Source of the DNA: Corallococcus soli
Lineage (GTDB): Bacteria > Myxococcota > Myxococcia > Myxococcales > Myxococcaceae
Reading direction: 5' to 3'
Length of the DNA stretch: 64,000 nucleotides
Assembly: GCF_014930455.1 (NCBI RefSeq)
Contig: NZ_JAAIYO010000002.1
Location: 1 to 64,000, forward strand
Under the pieces are notes generated by a model that was not told where the DNA came from, ran no database searches, and was given only the letters and a program-made list of their open reading frames with translations. This document shows, in pieces, positions 34,727-47,600 of the stretch; the first letter of the stretch is position 1; the number at the start of each line of letters is the position of its first letter. The translations under genes were made by a program, and so were the position numbers.

Positions 34727-37700
34727 CTAGTCGTCGCTTCCGTCCGGCTTTGGCGGCGCGGCGAGCAGCGTCCGCAGGCGCTCGGCCAGTGCGTCCACGT
34801 GGGGCGGCCGGACGAGCGTGTAGTGGTCTCCCGTCACGGTGTGCACCGTCACCCCGCCGCGCGCGAGCGCACTCCAGCCGAGGTCCGCCGGTGCCTCCGG
34901 GCCCTGCTCGGCCCGGAGCAGGACCAGGGCCCCGTCATACGGCCCGGGGACGTAGGTGCTCGATGCGCCCTGGTTCACCTTGAAGCGGCGCCACAGCTCG
35001 CGCAGCTCCTCGCGGGCCGCTTCCTCCAGGCCCCCGCTCGTGCCCGCGTCGGGCGCTCCTTCCAGCACCTGGCGCAGCTCCACCGGATCCACCAGGCCCA
35101 GCACCTCCGCGGCGCGCGGATGCACGTCCGCCAGCCGTGACAGGTGCACCGCGAACTCCAGCACCTGCTGGCCCAGGGCCTCGTCCGGCGTGAGGGGCTG
35201 CGCGGAGGCGGGCGCGTCGCCCATCGCGTCGATGACGACGAGCACCTCCACCGCCTCACCCAGGGCGTGGAGCTGACGCGCCATCTCGTAGGCGATGTGG
35301 CCCCCCATGGACCAGCCGCCCAGGCGGTAGGGCCCCACCGGCTGCACGCCGCGCATGGACCCCAGGTAGCGCGTGGCCATGGCCTCCACCGTCGTGCCCG
35401 CGCCGTCCCTTGGCACCTGGAGGCCGTAGAAGGGCTGCTCCGGCTCCATGCGCCGCGCGAGCTCCAGGTAGCCCAGCACGCTGCCTCCCACCGGGTGCAC
35501 GCAGAAGAAGGGCGTGCGCCCGCCTCCCTTGCGCAGCATCACCAGCGGCGAATCAGAGGACGTCCCCGCGTCGATGCGCGCGGCCAGTCCCTCCAGCGTC
35601 GGCGCTTCGAAGAGGGCCTGGAGGGGCAGCTCCACCTGGAAGGCCGCGCGGATGCGTGACAACAACTGGGTCGCGAGCAGCGAGTGTCCCCCACGCGCGA
35701 AGAAGTCGTCCGTCGCGCCCACGTCGTCCTGCTTGAGCACGTCCCGCCAGAGCGCGGCGAGGCGGACCTCCGTGTCGGTGCGTGGCGCGACGACGGCCAG
35801 GTCGGCGCGTTGGAGATCGGGCGCGGGGAGGGCGCGTCGATCCAGCTTGCCGCTGGTGGTGCGGGGGAGGGCCGCCAGCGCGACGAAGGCCGAGGGCACC
35901 AGGGCCTCCGGCAGGGTGCGCCGCAGGAAGGCGCGCAGGGCTTCGGCCTCCACGGGGGGCGGGGGGCGGGAGACGACGTAGGCCACCAACACCGGGCCGT
36001 GGGCCGCCCCGTCGTGGACCACGACCGCGGCCTCGCGCACGCCGGGGTGCAGGACGAGCGCGGCCTCGACTTCGCCGGGCTCGACGCGCAGGCCGCGCAG
36101 CTTCACCTGATGGTCGAGCCGGCCGAGGAACTGGAGGCGTCCGTCGGACAGCCAGCGAGCCCGGTCTCCGGAGCGGTACAGCCGCGCGCCGGGCTCGGTG
36201 GCGAAGGGGTGGGGGATGAAGCGCTCGGCGGTGAGGGCGGGCCGGCCCAGGTAGCCGTGCGCCAGGGGCACGCCGCCCAGGTGCAGCTCTCCCGGAATGC
36301 CCACGGGCACCGGCCGCAGCGCGGCGTCCAGCACGTAGGCCTCCGCGTTGGCCACCGGCCGACCGATGGGCACCGTCATGCCGGACTCCTCCCCGGTGAC
36401 GGCGGACCACGTGGCGTCGATGGTCGCCTCGGTGGGGCCGTAGGCGTTGACCAGTCGCACCGCCGGCGACACCGAGCGCAGCCGCGCGGCCAGGTCTGGC
36501 GTCAGCGCCTCGCCGCCGCAGAAGAGCAGGCGCAGGTGCGTGGCCTTCGCGAAGGCCGGCTCCACCGCGAGGAAGCGCAGCACGGAGGGCACGGCCTGGA
36601 GGACGGTGATGCGCTGCCTGGACAGCGTGTCGGCCAGGAGCGCGCTGTCGCGCTGTGCGTCGGGCGGCGCGAGCACGAGCGTGGCGCCGGACAGCAGCGT
36701 GGAGAAGACCTCCGCGGCCGAGGCGTCGAAGCCCGGGGCCGCGAGCTGGAGCTGCCGGTCCCCGGCTCCCAGCGCGAACGTGGTGCCCAGCCACGTCGCG
36801 TGGTTCACCAGCGCGCGGTGGGAGATCAGCACGCCCTTGGGCTGCCCCGTGCTGCCGGACGTGTAGAGCACGTATGCGGGCAGCTCCGGGGGCACGTCGG
36901 GCAGCGGGGCCCCTTCCGGCGTGGACTCCAGGTCAGCGCCGACGTCGATAACGCGACCCGTGAAGGCGGGCCGCCGGTCGCGCAGCTGGGGCTCGGTGAG
37001 GAGCGCCGTGACGCCCGCGTCCTCCAACTGGAAGGCCAGTCGCTCCGGCGGCGCGGAGGCGTCCAGCGGCACGTAGGTCGCGCCCGCCTTGAGGGCGCCC
37101 AGCAGGGCCACGGGCAGCGCGTGCGAGCGCTCCAGGAGCAGGGCCACCCGCGCTCCGGTGGGGATGCCAATCGCCCGCAGCCGCCGCGCGAGGCCGGCGG
37201 CGCGCGCGTCCAGCTCCCGGTAGGTGACGGCGCGGCCGTCATGCTCCACGGCCACCGCGTCAGGCGTCTTCCGGGCCTGGGCTTCGAACAGCGCGTGGAC
37301 GGACGAGTCGCGCGGGAGGTCGGCGCGCGCCCGGGTCCACCCGTCGAGCACCTGCTCCCGCTCCGCCTCCGTGAGGAGGGACAGCTCGGACAGGCGTCGC
37401 TGCGGATGGGCCACCGCGTCCTCCAGGAACACGCGCAGGTGTCCCATGAGGCGCTCGATGGTGTCCCGGTCGTAGAGGTCGGTGCGGTACTCCACCGTGC
37501 CCTCCAGCGCCTCGGGCTTCTCCGTGAGCGTGAGGGAGAGGTCGAACATCGCGGTGCCCGCGTCCACCGGGAGCGGTTCGATGCGCATGCCGTTCAGCGA
37601 CAGCTCCACCGCGGGCGTGTTGAGCATCACCAGCGACACCTGGAAGAACGGTGTGCCTTCGACCTGCCGCTTCGGCTGGAGCACCTCCACCAGCTTCTCG

Positions 37701-38699
37701 AACGGCACGTCCTGATGGTCGTAGGCGTTCAGCGTGACGCGCTTCACCCGGCCCAGCAGCTCGCGGAAGGTGGGGTCTCCGCCCAGCCGCGTGCGCAGCA
37801 CCAGCGTGTTGACGAAGAAGCCGATGAGCCCTTCGGTCTCCCTGCGCGTGCGGCCGGCGATGGGCGCGCCCACGCTGACGTCGTCCTGCTCCGCCCAGCG
37901 TGAGAGCACGGCCTGGAAGCCCGCGAGCAGACCCATGAACAGCGTGGCGCCTTCCTGCTGGCACAGCGCCGTCAGGTCCTGCGCCAGCTTCCTGGGGAAG
38001 CGCAGCTGGAAGCTCGAGCCCGGCTGCCGTGAGCCCGGGGACCGGGGCCGGTCCGTGGGCAGCGCCAGCGACGCCGGGGCCCCCGCGAGCTGGTTCCGCC
38101 AGTAGTCGAGCTGCGCCTCCAGCACGTCCCCCTGGAGCCAGTCGCGCTGCCAGACCGCGTAGTCCGCGTACTGCACGGGCAACGGCGACAGCGCCAGCGG
38201 CTGGCCGGAGAGGGTGGCCGCGTAGCGGGAGATCATCTCCCGGACGAACAGGGCCATGGACCAGCCGTCGGAGACGATGTGGTGCATCGTCACGAGCAGC
38301 ACGTGCTCGGACTGCGTCAGCCGCAGCAGCCGTGCCCGCAGCAGCGGACCCCGGGCGAGGTCGAAGGGCCGCCGCGCTTCCTCCTCCGCGAGGCGCCGGG
38401 CGGCCACCTCCCGCTCCTTCGCGGGCAGCGTGCCCAGCTCCTCCACGGGCAGCGGGAACGCGCTCGCCGGGGCGATGACCTGCACGGGCGTGCCCGCGTG
38501 GGTCGTGAAGGTGGTGCGCAGCGCTTCGTGGCGGCGCACCAGCTCCGTGAAGGCGCGCTCCAGGGCCGTCACGTCCAGCGCGCCGTGCAGTCGCATCGCG
38601 GCCGGGATGTTGTAGATGGGGAGGCCCGGCTGGTACTGGTCCAGGAACCACAGCCGCTGCTGCGCGAACGACAGCGGCAGGTTCCCGTGTCGCGGCATG
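34727..38699 (-). other. Synthetase module 5 and release: C-A5-PCP-TE
   Basis: HHIVSDG, YTSGSTGQPKGV, NAYGPTE and TSGKLDR are intact. The manual code is D-A-A-Q-F-G-A-I-D-K; the Asp at position 9 hints at a basic or polar side chain, but no sure match is known to me. The type I thioesterase (FFCVHPVGG, GWSMGG, GDHYTLV) releases the product by hydrolysis or ring closure. Confidence 0.8.
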
Positions 38700-41600
38700 G
38701 GACGCAGCGGGGGCGCCTGGAGCTGGACGGCGCGGGCGAGGGTGGCGTCCAGCATGGCCGCCTGCGCCTCCAGCGTGCGCGCCTCGAAGAGATCCTGGAG
38801 CCGGGGCTCCACCGCGAACGTGGCGCGGATGCGCGACAGCAGCTGCGTCGCGAGCAGGGAGTGCCCGCCCCGGTCGAAGAAGTCGTCCTCCGCCCCCGTG
38901 TCCTTCGTCCCGAGCAGCTCGTTCCACAGCGTGGCGAGCCGGGCCTCCGTGTCCGTGCGCGGCTGGACGAAGCCGTCCTCCGCGCCCTGGACCTCCGGCG
39001 CCGGCAGCGCGCGGCGGTCCACCTTGCCGTTGCGGGTGACGGGCAGCGATGCCCGCAGGACGATGGCTGACGGCACCATGTACCCGGGCAGCCGCTCCCG
39101 CAGCCAGCCGCGCAAGGCCGTGACGTCCAGCAACGCCGGTGCTCCAGTCCGCGCGGGAGCCGTCGTCGCGCGCGGCACCACGTAGGCCACCAGCGCCCTT
39201 CCTCCGGGCATGTCGTCGCGCGCGAGCACCACGGCTTCACGCACCGACGCATGGCCCAGGAGCACCGCCTCGATTTCGCCCGGCTCCACGCGGAAGCCGC
39301 GCAGCTTCACCTGCGCGTCGCGGCGGCCGAGGAACTGGAGCGTGCCGTCCGCCCTCCAGCGGGCCCGGTCTCCAGCGCGGTACATCCGCGCGCCCGGCGC
39401 GTCGCTGAACGCATCCGGAAGGAACCGCTCCGCGGTGAGCGCGGGCCGCTGGAGGTAGCCCCACGCGAGGCCGTCTCCGGCCACGTACAGCTCCCCCGGC
39501 ACGCCCGGTGGCACGGGTCTCAGGTGTTCGTCGAGCACGTACACCCGCGTGTTCGCGATGGGCCGGCCAATGGACACCGGCGTCTCCACCGCGTCCGCGT
39601 CGGTCATGACGTGGCAGGTGGTGAAGGTGGTGCCCTCCGTGGGGCCGTAGCCGTTCACCAGCCGGCCTGCCCGGGCCACGTGCTCCCGCACGCGCACGGG
39701 GTTCAACACGTCGCCCCCGGCGAGCACCTGGCGCACGCGGGCCAGGGCCTCCGGCTCCGTGGCCGCAAGCTGTTCGAACAGCGCGGATGTCAGCCACAGC
39801 GTGGTGACGTGGTGCGCGTCCAGCGTGCGGCCCAGCTCCTCCAGGGACGTGGCCTTCGGCTCCGCCAGCACCAGCCGGCCGCCGTGCAGCAGGCAGCCCC
39901 ACAGCTCGAAGGTCGAGGCGTCGAAGGCGAGCGGGGCCAGTTGCAGGAAGACCTCGTCCGGACCGAACCGGGCGAAGTCCGTGCCCACCACCAGCCGGAC
40001 GATGGCCCGGTGCGGGACGCAGACGCCCTTGGGCCGGCCCGTGGTGCCGGACGTGTAGAGGACGTACGCGAGCGCGTCTGCTCCCAGCGGGGACTCCAGC
40101 GCGGTGTCCGGCTCCGCGTCGAGCAGGGCCGCATCCGCGTCGAGCAGCAGCCGCCGGGGCGCGGTGGCGGGCAGGTGCTGCTTCATCGCCTCCGACGTGA
40201 GGACCCACGCCGCCCCGGTGTCCTCCAGGAAGAAGGCCTGCCGCTCCAGGGGGGCCTCGGGGTCGAGCGGGACGTAGGCCGCGCCCGCCTTGAGGATGCC
40301 GAGCACCGCCACCGGCAGCTCCAGCGAACGCTCCAGGCACAGCGCCACGCGCGCGCCCGGCGCAAGCCCACCCTTGCGCAGGTGCCACGCGAGCTGGTTC
40401 GCCCGGCGGTCCAGGGCCGCGTAGGTGAGTGTCCGGCCCTGGAACTCCACGGCGACCGCCTCCGGCGTGCGCGCGGCCTGGGCTTCGAACAGCGCGTGCA
40501 CGGCCGTGTCACGCGGGTACGGCGCGGCGGTCGCGTTCCACTCCACGAGCACGCGGTGCCGTTCGTCGTCGGAGAGCAGCGACAGCGTGGAGAGGCGCTG
40601 CTCGGGATGGGCCACCGCGTCCTTCAGGAGCGCGTGCAGGTGCGCCACCATCCGCTCGGCCGTGGCCGCTTCGTACAGGTCGGTGCGGTACTCCAGCGCG
40701 CCCACGATGCCCTCGGGCGACTCCCGCAGCGTGAAGGTGAAGTCGAACTTCGCGGTGCCGCTGTCCAGCTCCAGGTGTTGTATCTGGACGCCCGGCACGG
40801 TGAGCTCCAGCGAGGGCGTGTTGAGCATCACCAGCGCCACCTGGAAGAACGGCGTGCGCCCTGGCATGCGCGGAGGCTGGAGGGCCTCCACCAGCTTCTC
40901 GAAGGGCACGTCCTGGTGCGCATACGCGCCCAGCGTCACGTCCTTCACCCGGCCGAGCAGCTCGCGGAAGGTGGGGTCTCCGTCCAGCTTCGTGCGCAGC
41001 ACCAGGGTGCTGGTGAAGAAGCCGAGCAATCCCTCCAGCTCCGCCTGCGTGCGGCCCGCGACGGGCGCGCCCACGCAGATGTCGTCCTGGCCCGAGTAGC
41101 GCGCCAGGAGCGTCTGGAGGCCCGCGAGCAGGCCCATGTAGAGCGTGGCCCCTTCCTGCTGGCAGAGGGCGCGCAGGGACTGCATCAGCTCCAGCGGCAG
41201 CTCCACCCCCAGCCACGTGCCCGGGTTCCGGGTGTCCGGCGTGCGCGGGTGGTCCGTGGTCAGCTCCAGCGCGGGAGGCGCGTCCTCCAACTGCTTGCGC
41301 CAGTAGCCGACCTGGGCCTCCAGCGCGTCTCCCCGCAGCCACTCGCGCTGCCAGACCGCGTAGTCCGCGTACTGGATGGGCAGCTCCGGCAGCGGCGAGG
41401 GATTGTCAGCGAGCCGCGCCGCGTACAGCGTGACCAGCTCGCGGACGAGCACCGCGATGGACCAGCCGTCAGAGATGATGTGGTGCTGCGTGACGAGCAG
41501 CAGGTGTTCGCGCTCCGCGAGCCGCAAGAGGCGCGTGCGCAACAGCGGCCCCCGCGCCAGGTCGAAGGGGTGACGGGCCTCCTCCTGCGCCAGGCGTCCC

Positions 41601-44600
41601 GCTTCGTCCTCGCGCTCGGAGGGGGACAGGTGCTCCAGCGATTCGACCGACAGCCTCCACGGCGCGGGGGGCGCGAAGACCTGGGCGGCGGTGCCGTCCA
41701 GCACCTGGAACGTGGTGCGCAGCACCTGGTGCCGGCGCACCAGCTCCGTGAAGGCCCAGGTGAGCGCGGAGACGTTCAGCGCGCCTTCCAGGCTCAGCGC
41801 GGCGGGCATGTTGTAGAGCGCGCTGCCCGGCGCGTATTGGTCCAGGAACCACAGCCGCTGCTGCGCGAAGGACAGCTCGGCGGAGGTCACTCCGGGGCGC
41901 GCGGTGATGGCGGGCGCGCGGGGGGCGCGGGCCGCTTCGGGCACGCGGTCCTCGATTTGACGGGCGAGCGCCTCCACCGTGGGGTTGTCGAACATCTCAC
42001 GCAGCCGCACGTCCACGCCCAGGCTGGTGCGCAGGCGCGAGGCGACTTGCGTCGCCAGCAGCGAGTGGCCTCCCAGGTCGAAGAAGCTCTCGGTGATGCC
42101 GACCTCCTCCAGGCCCAGCACCTGCGCGAAGAGGTCCGCCAGCATCTGCTCCAGCGGCGTCGGGGGCCTGCTGGCGGACCCTGTCTCCCCAGGTCCCTCC
42201 ACGTCTGGCGCGGGCAGCAGCCCGCGCTCCAGCGTCCCGCCAGGCGTGAGCGGCAGCGCGTCCAGGTGCACCAGCGCGGTGGGCAGCAGGTACTCCGGCA
42301 GGCGGAGCGCCAGGGCCCGTCGCAGGGCCTCCGCATCCCAGGCGGTGTCCGGCTGGAGCACCACGTAGCCCACGAGCCGCTTGTCGCCGGGCACGTCCTC
42401 GCGCACCAGCGCCGCCGCCGCACGCACGCCCGGAGCCTCACGCAGGGCCGCTTCCACCTGATCCGCCGCGATGAGGAAGCCGCGCACCCGCTCCTGCCGG
42501 TCGAGCCGGCCGAAGAGTTCAAGGGCGCCGTCCGCGCGCCAGCGGGCCCGGTCGCCGGTGCGGAACAGCCGCGCGCCGGGTTGCCCGGAGAGGTCGTCCG
42601 GGACGAAGCGCTCCGCGGTGAGTCCGGGACGCGCGTGGTAGCCGAGCGCCACCTGGGGACCGCCGACCATCACCTCGCCAGGGACGCCGGTGGGGCAGGG
42701 CCGTCCGATGGGATCCACGACGTACAGCCGCGTGCCAGGACCGGGCATGCCCGCCGGGGGCAGCCGCTCCCACGAGTCCGGCGGGCCGCGCAGGCGGTAG
42801 GCGCTGACGACCTGCGCTTCGCTGGGGCCGTACTGGTGCTCCAGCGTGCCGCGCGGCAGCCGCTTGAAGAGGGCCACGAGCGCGGGCGTCACCTGGAGCG
42901 GCTCCCCGTCCGTCACCACCTCCACCAGCCGCCTGGGCACGGTCGCGCCGTGGGCCACCAGCTCCGCCATCGTCTGCAACGCCATGAACGGTAGGAACAG
43001 CCGCTCCACGCCGTGACGGGCCATGAGGGCCAGCAGGGCGGGCAGGTCCTGGCGCGCTTCCAGCGGGGGCACCACCACGGAGGCGCCCGCGGACCAGGCC
43101 GTGAACAGCTCCTGCCAGGCGGTGTCGGAGTCGAGCGATGCGAACTGCAACGTGACGGCGTCGAGCTTGGACGAGCGCTGGCGCGTCCACGCCACCACCG
43201 AGGACAGCGTGCGGTGCGCCACCACGATGCCCGGGGTGCCGGGCGCATGGCGCAGATAGCAGGGCGAGTCCGGCAAGGTGGCGGACGGTGGGGCATGGGA
43301 CGGCAGCCTGGCGAAGGTCCCGGCCTCCGTGTCCACGCACACGCTGAGGGCTTGCGTCGCGGGGATCCTGGGGAGCAGCCGTGATTGGGTGAGCACCCCT
43401 CGCGCGCCCGAGTCCTCCAGCACGAAGGACAGGTGCTCCGACGGCGCGTCTGGATCCACGGGGACGACGGCCGCACCCGACTTGAGGACGGCGAGCACGC
43501 TCACCAGCAGCTCCAGTGAGGGCTCCAGGCACAGCGCGACCCGGTCTCCCGGACGCACGCCGCTGTCGAGCAGGTGCCACGCGAGCTGGTTCGCGCGGCG
43601 CTCCAGCTCCGCGTACGTGAGGGCCTCACGCTCGAAGAGGGCCGCCACGGCGTCTGGCGTGCGGCGGGCCTGGGCCTCGAAGGATTCGTGCACCGGCGGT
43701 TCGCTGGGGCCCTGGGACGGCGGGGCGCTCCAGTCCATGAGCACGCGTTGGCGCTCGGTGTCGGACAGGAGGTTGAGCTCGGACAGGCGGTGCTCGGGGT
43801 GCGCGACCGCGTCCTCCAGGAGCAGGCGCAGGTGCTCCATGATCCGCGCGGCGGTGGCCGCCTCGAAGAGGTCGCTGCGGTATTCGAAGGCGACCTGGAG
43901 CCCGCGCGGCGTTTCGGTGAAGACGAGGGTGAAGTCGAACTTGGACGCGCCGCTGTCCACGTCCAGGGTGCGGAAGGTGAGGCCCGGGCCGGTGAGCTCC
44001 GCCACGGGCGTGTTGAGCAGCACCAGCGTCACCTGGAAGAAGGGCGTGTGGCCCGCCATCCGGGGCGGTTGCAGCGCCTCCACCAGCTTCTCGAACGGCA
44101 CGTCCTGGTGCGCGTACGCGCCCAGCGTCACGGCCTTCACCCGGCGCAGCAGCTCCACGAAGGACGGGTCGCCGTCCAACTGCGTGCGCAGCACCAGCGT
44201 GTTGACGAAGAAGCCGATGAGCCCCTCCGTCTGCGGGTGGTTGCGGCCGGCGATGGGCGCGCCGATGCTGACGTCGTCCTGCCCCGTGTAGCGGGACAGC
44301 AGCGCCTGGAGCCCCGCGAGCAGGCCCATGAAGAGCGTGCCCTTCTCGCGGCGGCACAGCGCCCGCAGGCCCTGCATCAGCGCGTGCGGGAACACCTCCC
44401 GGTGCGTGGCGCCGGGATTGCGCGTGTCGCCCGTGCGCGGATGGTCGGTGAGCAGCTCCAGCGCGGGCGGAGCGCCCTCCAACTGCTTGCGCCAGTACGC
44501 GAGCTGCTTGTCCAGCAGCGCGCCCTGGAGCCAGTCGCGCTGCCAGACGGTGAAGTCGGCGTACTGGATGGGCAGCGCGGGCAGCGGCGAGGGCCGGCCG

Positions 44601-47600
44601 GAGGTGAAGGCTTCATAGAGCGTGACGGCTTCACGGATGAGCACGCCAATGGACCAGCCGTCGGAGACGATGTGGTGGATCGTCACGAGCAGCAGGTGCT
44701 CACGCTCCGAGAGGCGCAGCAGGCGGGTCCGCAGGAGGGGGCCCCGCGACAGGTCGAACGGGGCGCTGGCCTCTTCGCGGGCGCGGCGCATGGCCTCGGC
44801 TTCGCGCTCGGCGGGGGGCCGGTCGCTCAGGTCTTCGACCTCCAGCGCGGAGTCCACGGTGGGCGAGATGACCTGGATGGGGTCGCCGTTCCGGACCTGG
44901 AAGGTGGTGTGCAGGGCTTCGTGGCGGAGCATCACCTCCGCGAAGGCGCGACGCATCGCGGACACGTCCACCGTGCCCTCCAGGCGCATCGCGGAGGGGA
45001 TGTTGTAGAGCGCGCTGCCGGGTTCGTACTGGTCCAGGAACCACAGCCGCTGCTGCGCGAACGACAGGGGCAGGTCCCCCGCGCGGGACACGCGCTGGAT
45101 GGACTGCGTCTCGGGAGCAGGAGCGGGGGCCCGGGCTGGGGCGGTCGGCGGAGTAGCGCGGGCCGTTGCACCTTGCGGCGAGGGCGTGCGCGCGGAGGGG
45201 CCCGGCGGGGGCGTCAATGGGGCCCGGGCGGCTGGCCGCGTGGGGGCAGGGGCACCTGTCAGCGGCGCGGATTTCGGGACAGTGGGCTCGGGCGTCGTCG
45301 CCGGCCGGGCGTTCATGCCCGGAGTCGGAGCCGATGACGGAAGCGGTGCGCGGCGGGTGGGCGTGAGCAGCTCCACTTCGCCGTCCGCGCGGTAGCGCGC
45401 CTGCGTCCCCGTGCCATACAGCCGCGCGCCCGTGCCGTCCGGTGATGCCGGCAGGCGCTCATGGGTCAACGCCGGTGCCTTCCAGAAGCCAAGCGGCACG
45501 GCGTCTCCGCCCAGGAACAGCTCACCCACCACGCCCACCGGGGCACGCCGGCCGGCGGCATCCAGCACGAAGCGCGGCCCCGGGGCCGTGGCCTCGCCCG
45601 CACCGGGCAACAGTGACACGGGCGAGACGATCCGCGCGGAGGTGGCGCGCTGGAGCGCATGCGCGAGGTCCGGCGACAGGCCCTCCGCGTCGTCCAACAC
45701 CAGCGTGCGCACCGGACCCAACACGCTCCGCGCATCCGGCAGCTCCGCGAGCGTGCGCGCGAGCTCGAACGAGCCGCGCAGGTGGGCGGACGGGCTCGTG
45801 CGCAGCAGTCGCGCGAGCATCCCGGCACCATCCCCGTCGACGTGCGGGGTGGCCGCCGCGGGCGCTGCGTCTCCCTGGCTCTGTCGGCGCAGCACGTCCA
45901 GGTGTCGTAGCCCCTCCAGGGTGATTTCAGGGGCGATGCCGAAGTCGATGAGGCAGGCCACCTCGTCCACGTCCGCCTGTCGCAGTTGCTCCACGCGGGC
46001 CGTGAGCGAATCCGGCGTGCCGAACAGGCCGCCCGACTCCAGGTAGCGCGACACGCCCTGCTCCAGGAGCACGTCCAGGTCCTGCGGCGTGAGCGAGCGC
46101 ACGTCGAAGCCCGGACCCTGGCTGGCCACCAGTCCGTTCACCAGCTCCACGGAGCTGCGGAAGTAGCGCAGCAGGGGCTCTCGCGCCTGGCGCTTCACGT
46201 CCTCGCGGCTGGCGGTGACGAAGGTGTGGAGCATCAGCACGACGTGGCCACGGCCGGGGTGGCCCGCCTTGCGCCGAGCCTCGCGGTAGATGGCGACCTT
46301 GCGCTCCAGCTCCACGAAGTCCTGGCCCAGGCCCAGCACGTTGGTGAGCAGGCCCGTGCCCAGCTCACCCGCCATCCGGAAGGTCTCCGGGTTGAAGGCG
46401 GCGGTGATCCACACGGGCAGCTCCGCCTGCACCGGGCGGGGACGGATGGCCACGTCCACCTCCACGCCCGCGCCGTTGGTGCGGCGCACCGTGCCGCCCT
46501 TCCACAGCGCGCGCACCTCCTCCACGCCCCGACGCACGGCCTCCGGACGCTGGTGGAAGTTCTGGGGGGCGAAGACGAAGTCGTTCGCGTTCCAGCCCGT
46601 GGCGAAGGACACGCCCGCGCGGCCGTTGGAGAGGTTGTCGATGACGGACCACTCCTCCGCGACGCGCAGCGGATCATGCAGCGGCAACACGACGCTGCCC
46701 GCGCGGATGGACACCCGCTCGGTGACCATGGCCAGCGCTGCGCTGGTGGCGGTGGGACTGGGGTAGGGCCCGCCGAAGTCGTGGAAGTGGCGCTCCGGCG
46801 TCCAGATGGCGCTGAACCCGTGCGCGTCCGCGAACTTCGCGCCGTCGATGAGCAGTTGGTACTTCTTCCGCCCCGACGCCTCCCCGTCATTGGCGAAGTA
46901 GAAGAGGCTGAAGTCCAGGGCCCGCTTCGCGGCCGTGCCACCCCGACGCGGCGCATCCCGGAGCGCGACCCGCGACGGCAGCACCACGGAGAGCCCCCGG
47001 GACAGGGCCCACAGCAGCTCCAGGTCCGCCGGATCCGCTGCGGCATCCGAGGTGCTCAGCCACAGCTCACCCGGCCGGGCCTCCACGCGCGCATCCATCG
47101 CGGCGAGCCGGTGGACGAGGTTGCGGTGGCTCAACATCACACGGGGACGCGTCGTGTCCGCGCCTTCCCGAGCAAGGCAGGCCAGGGCGTCCACGTCCAC
47201 GCCCGCACCCTGTGCCTGGGCTCCACCACCGCTCAGGGCCTCCTCGATGCGGAGCACGTCCGCGTCGACCCCGGGCGGAAGGATGAACCCGGCGTCGGTC
47301 ACGACGAGGGGCGGCGTGCCCTCACGCCCGAGCGAAGCCAGCTCCCCGAGCCCCTCTGGCGAAACCAGCGCGTACGCGCCCCCGGAGGCAAGCACCGCCC
47401 ACAGCGCGACGGCGCGCTCGGTGGACGGCTCCAGGCACACGGCCACCGGAACACCGGAACCCACGCCCCGCGCGCGCAACCGCTCCGCGAGGGCCCAGGC
47501 CTTCTCCCGCAGGGCTCGCCACGTCAGGACCGCTTCGTCCTGCCGCACGGCCACGACCTCCGGCGTCCGCTCCGCGCGATTCGCCAGCAGGACCGGCAGC

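Noticed and set aside
39251-42994. Open frame of about 1250 codons on the plus strand
   Set aside because: Also antisense to intact NRPS domains, with a composition typical of shadow frames.
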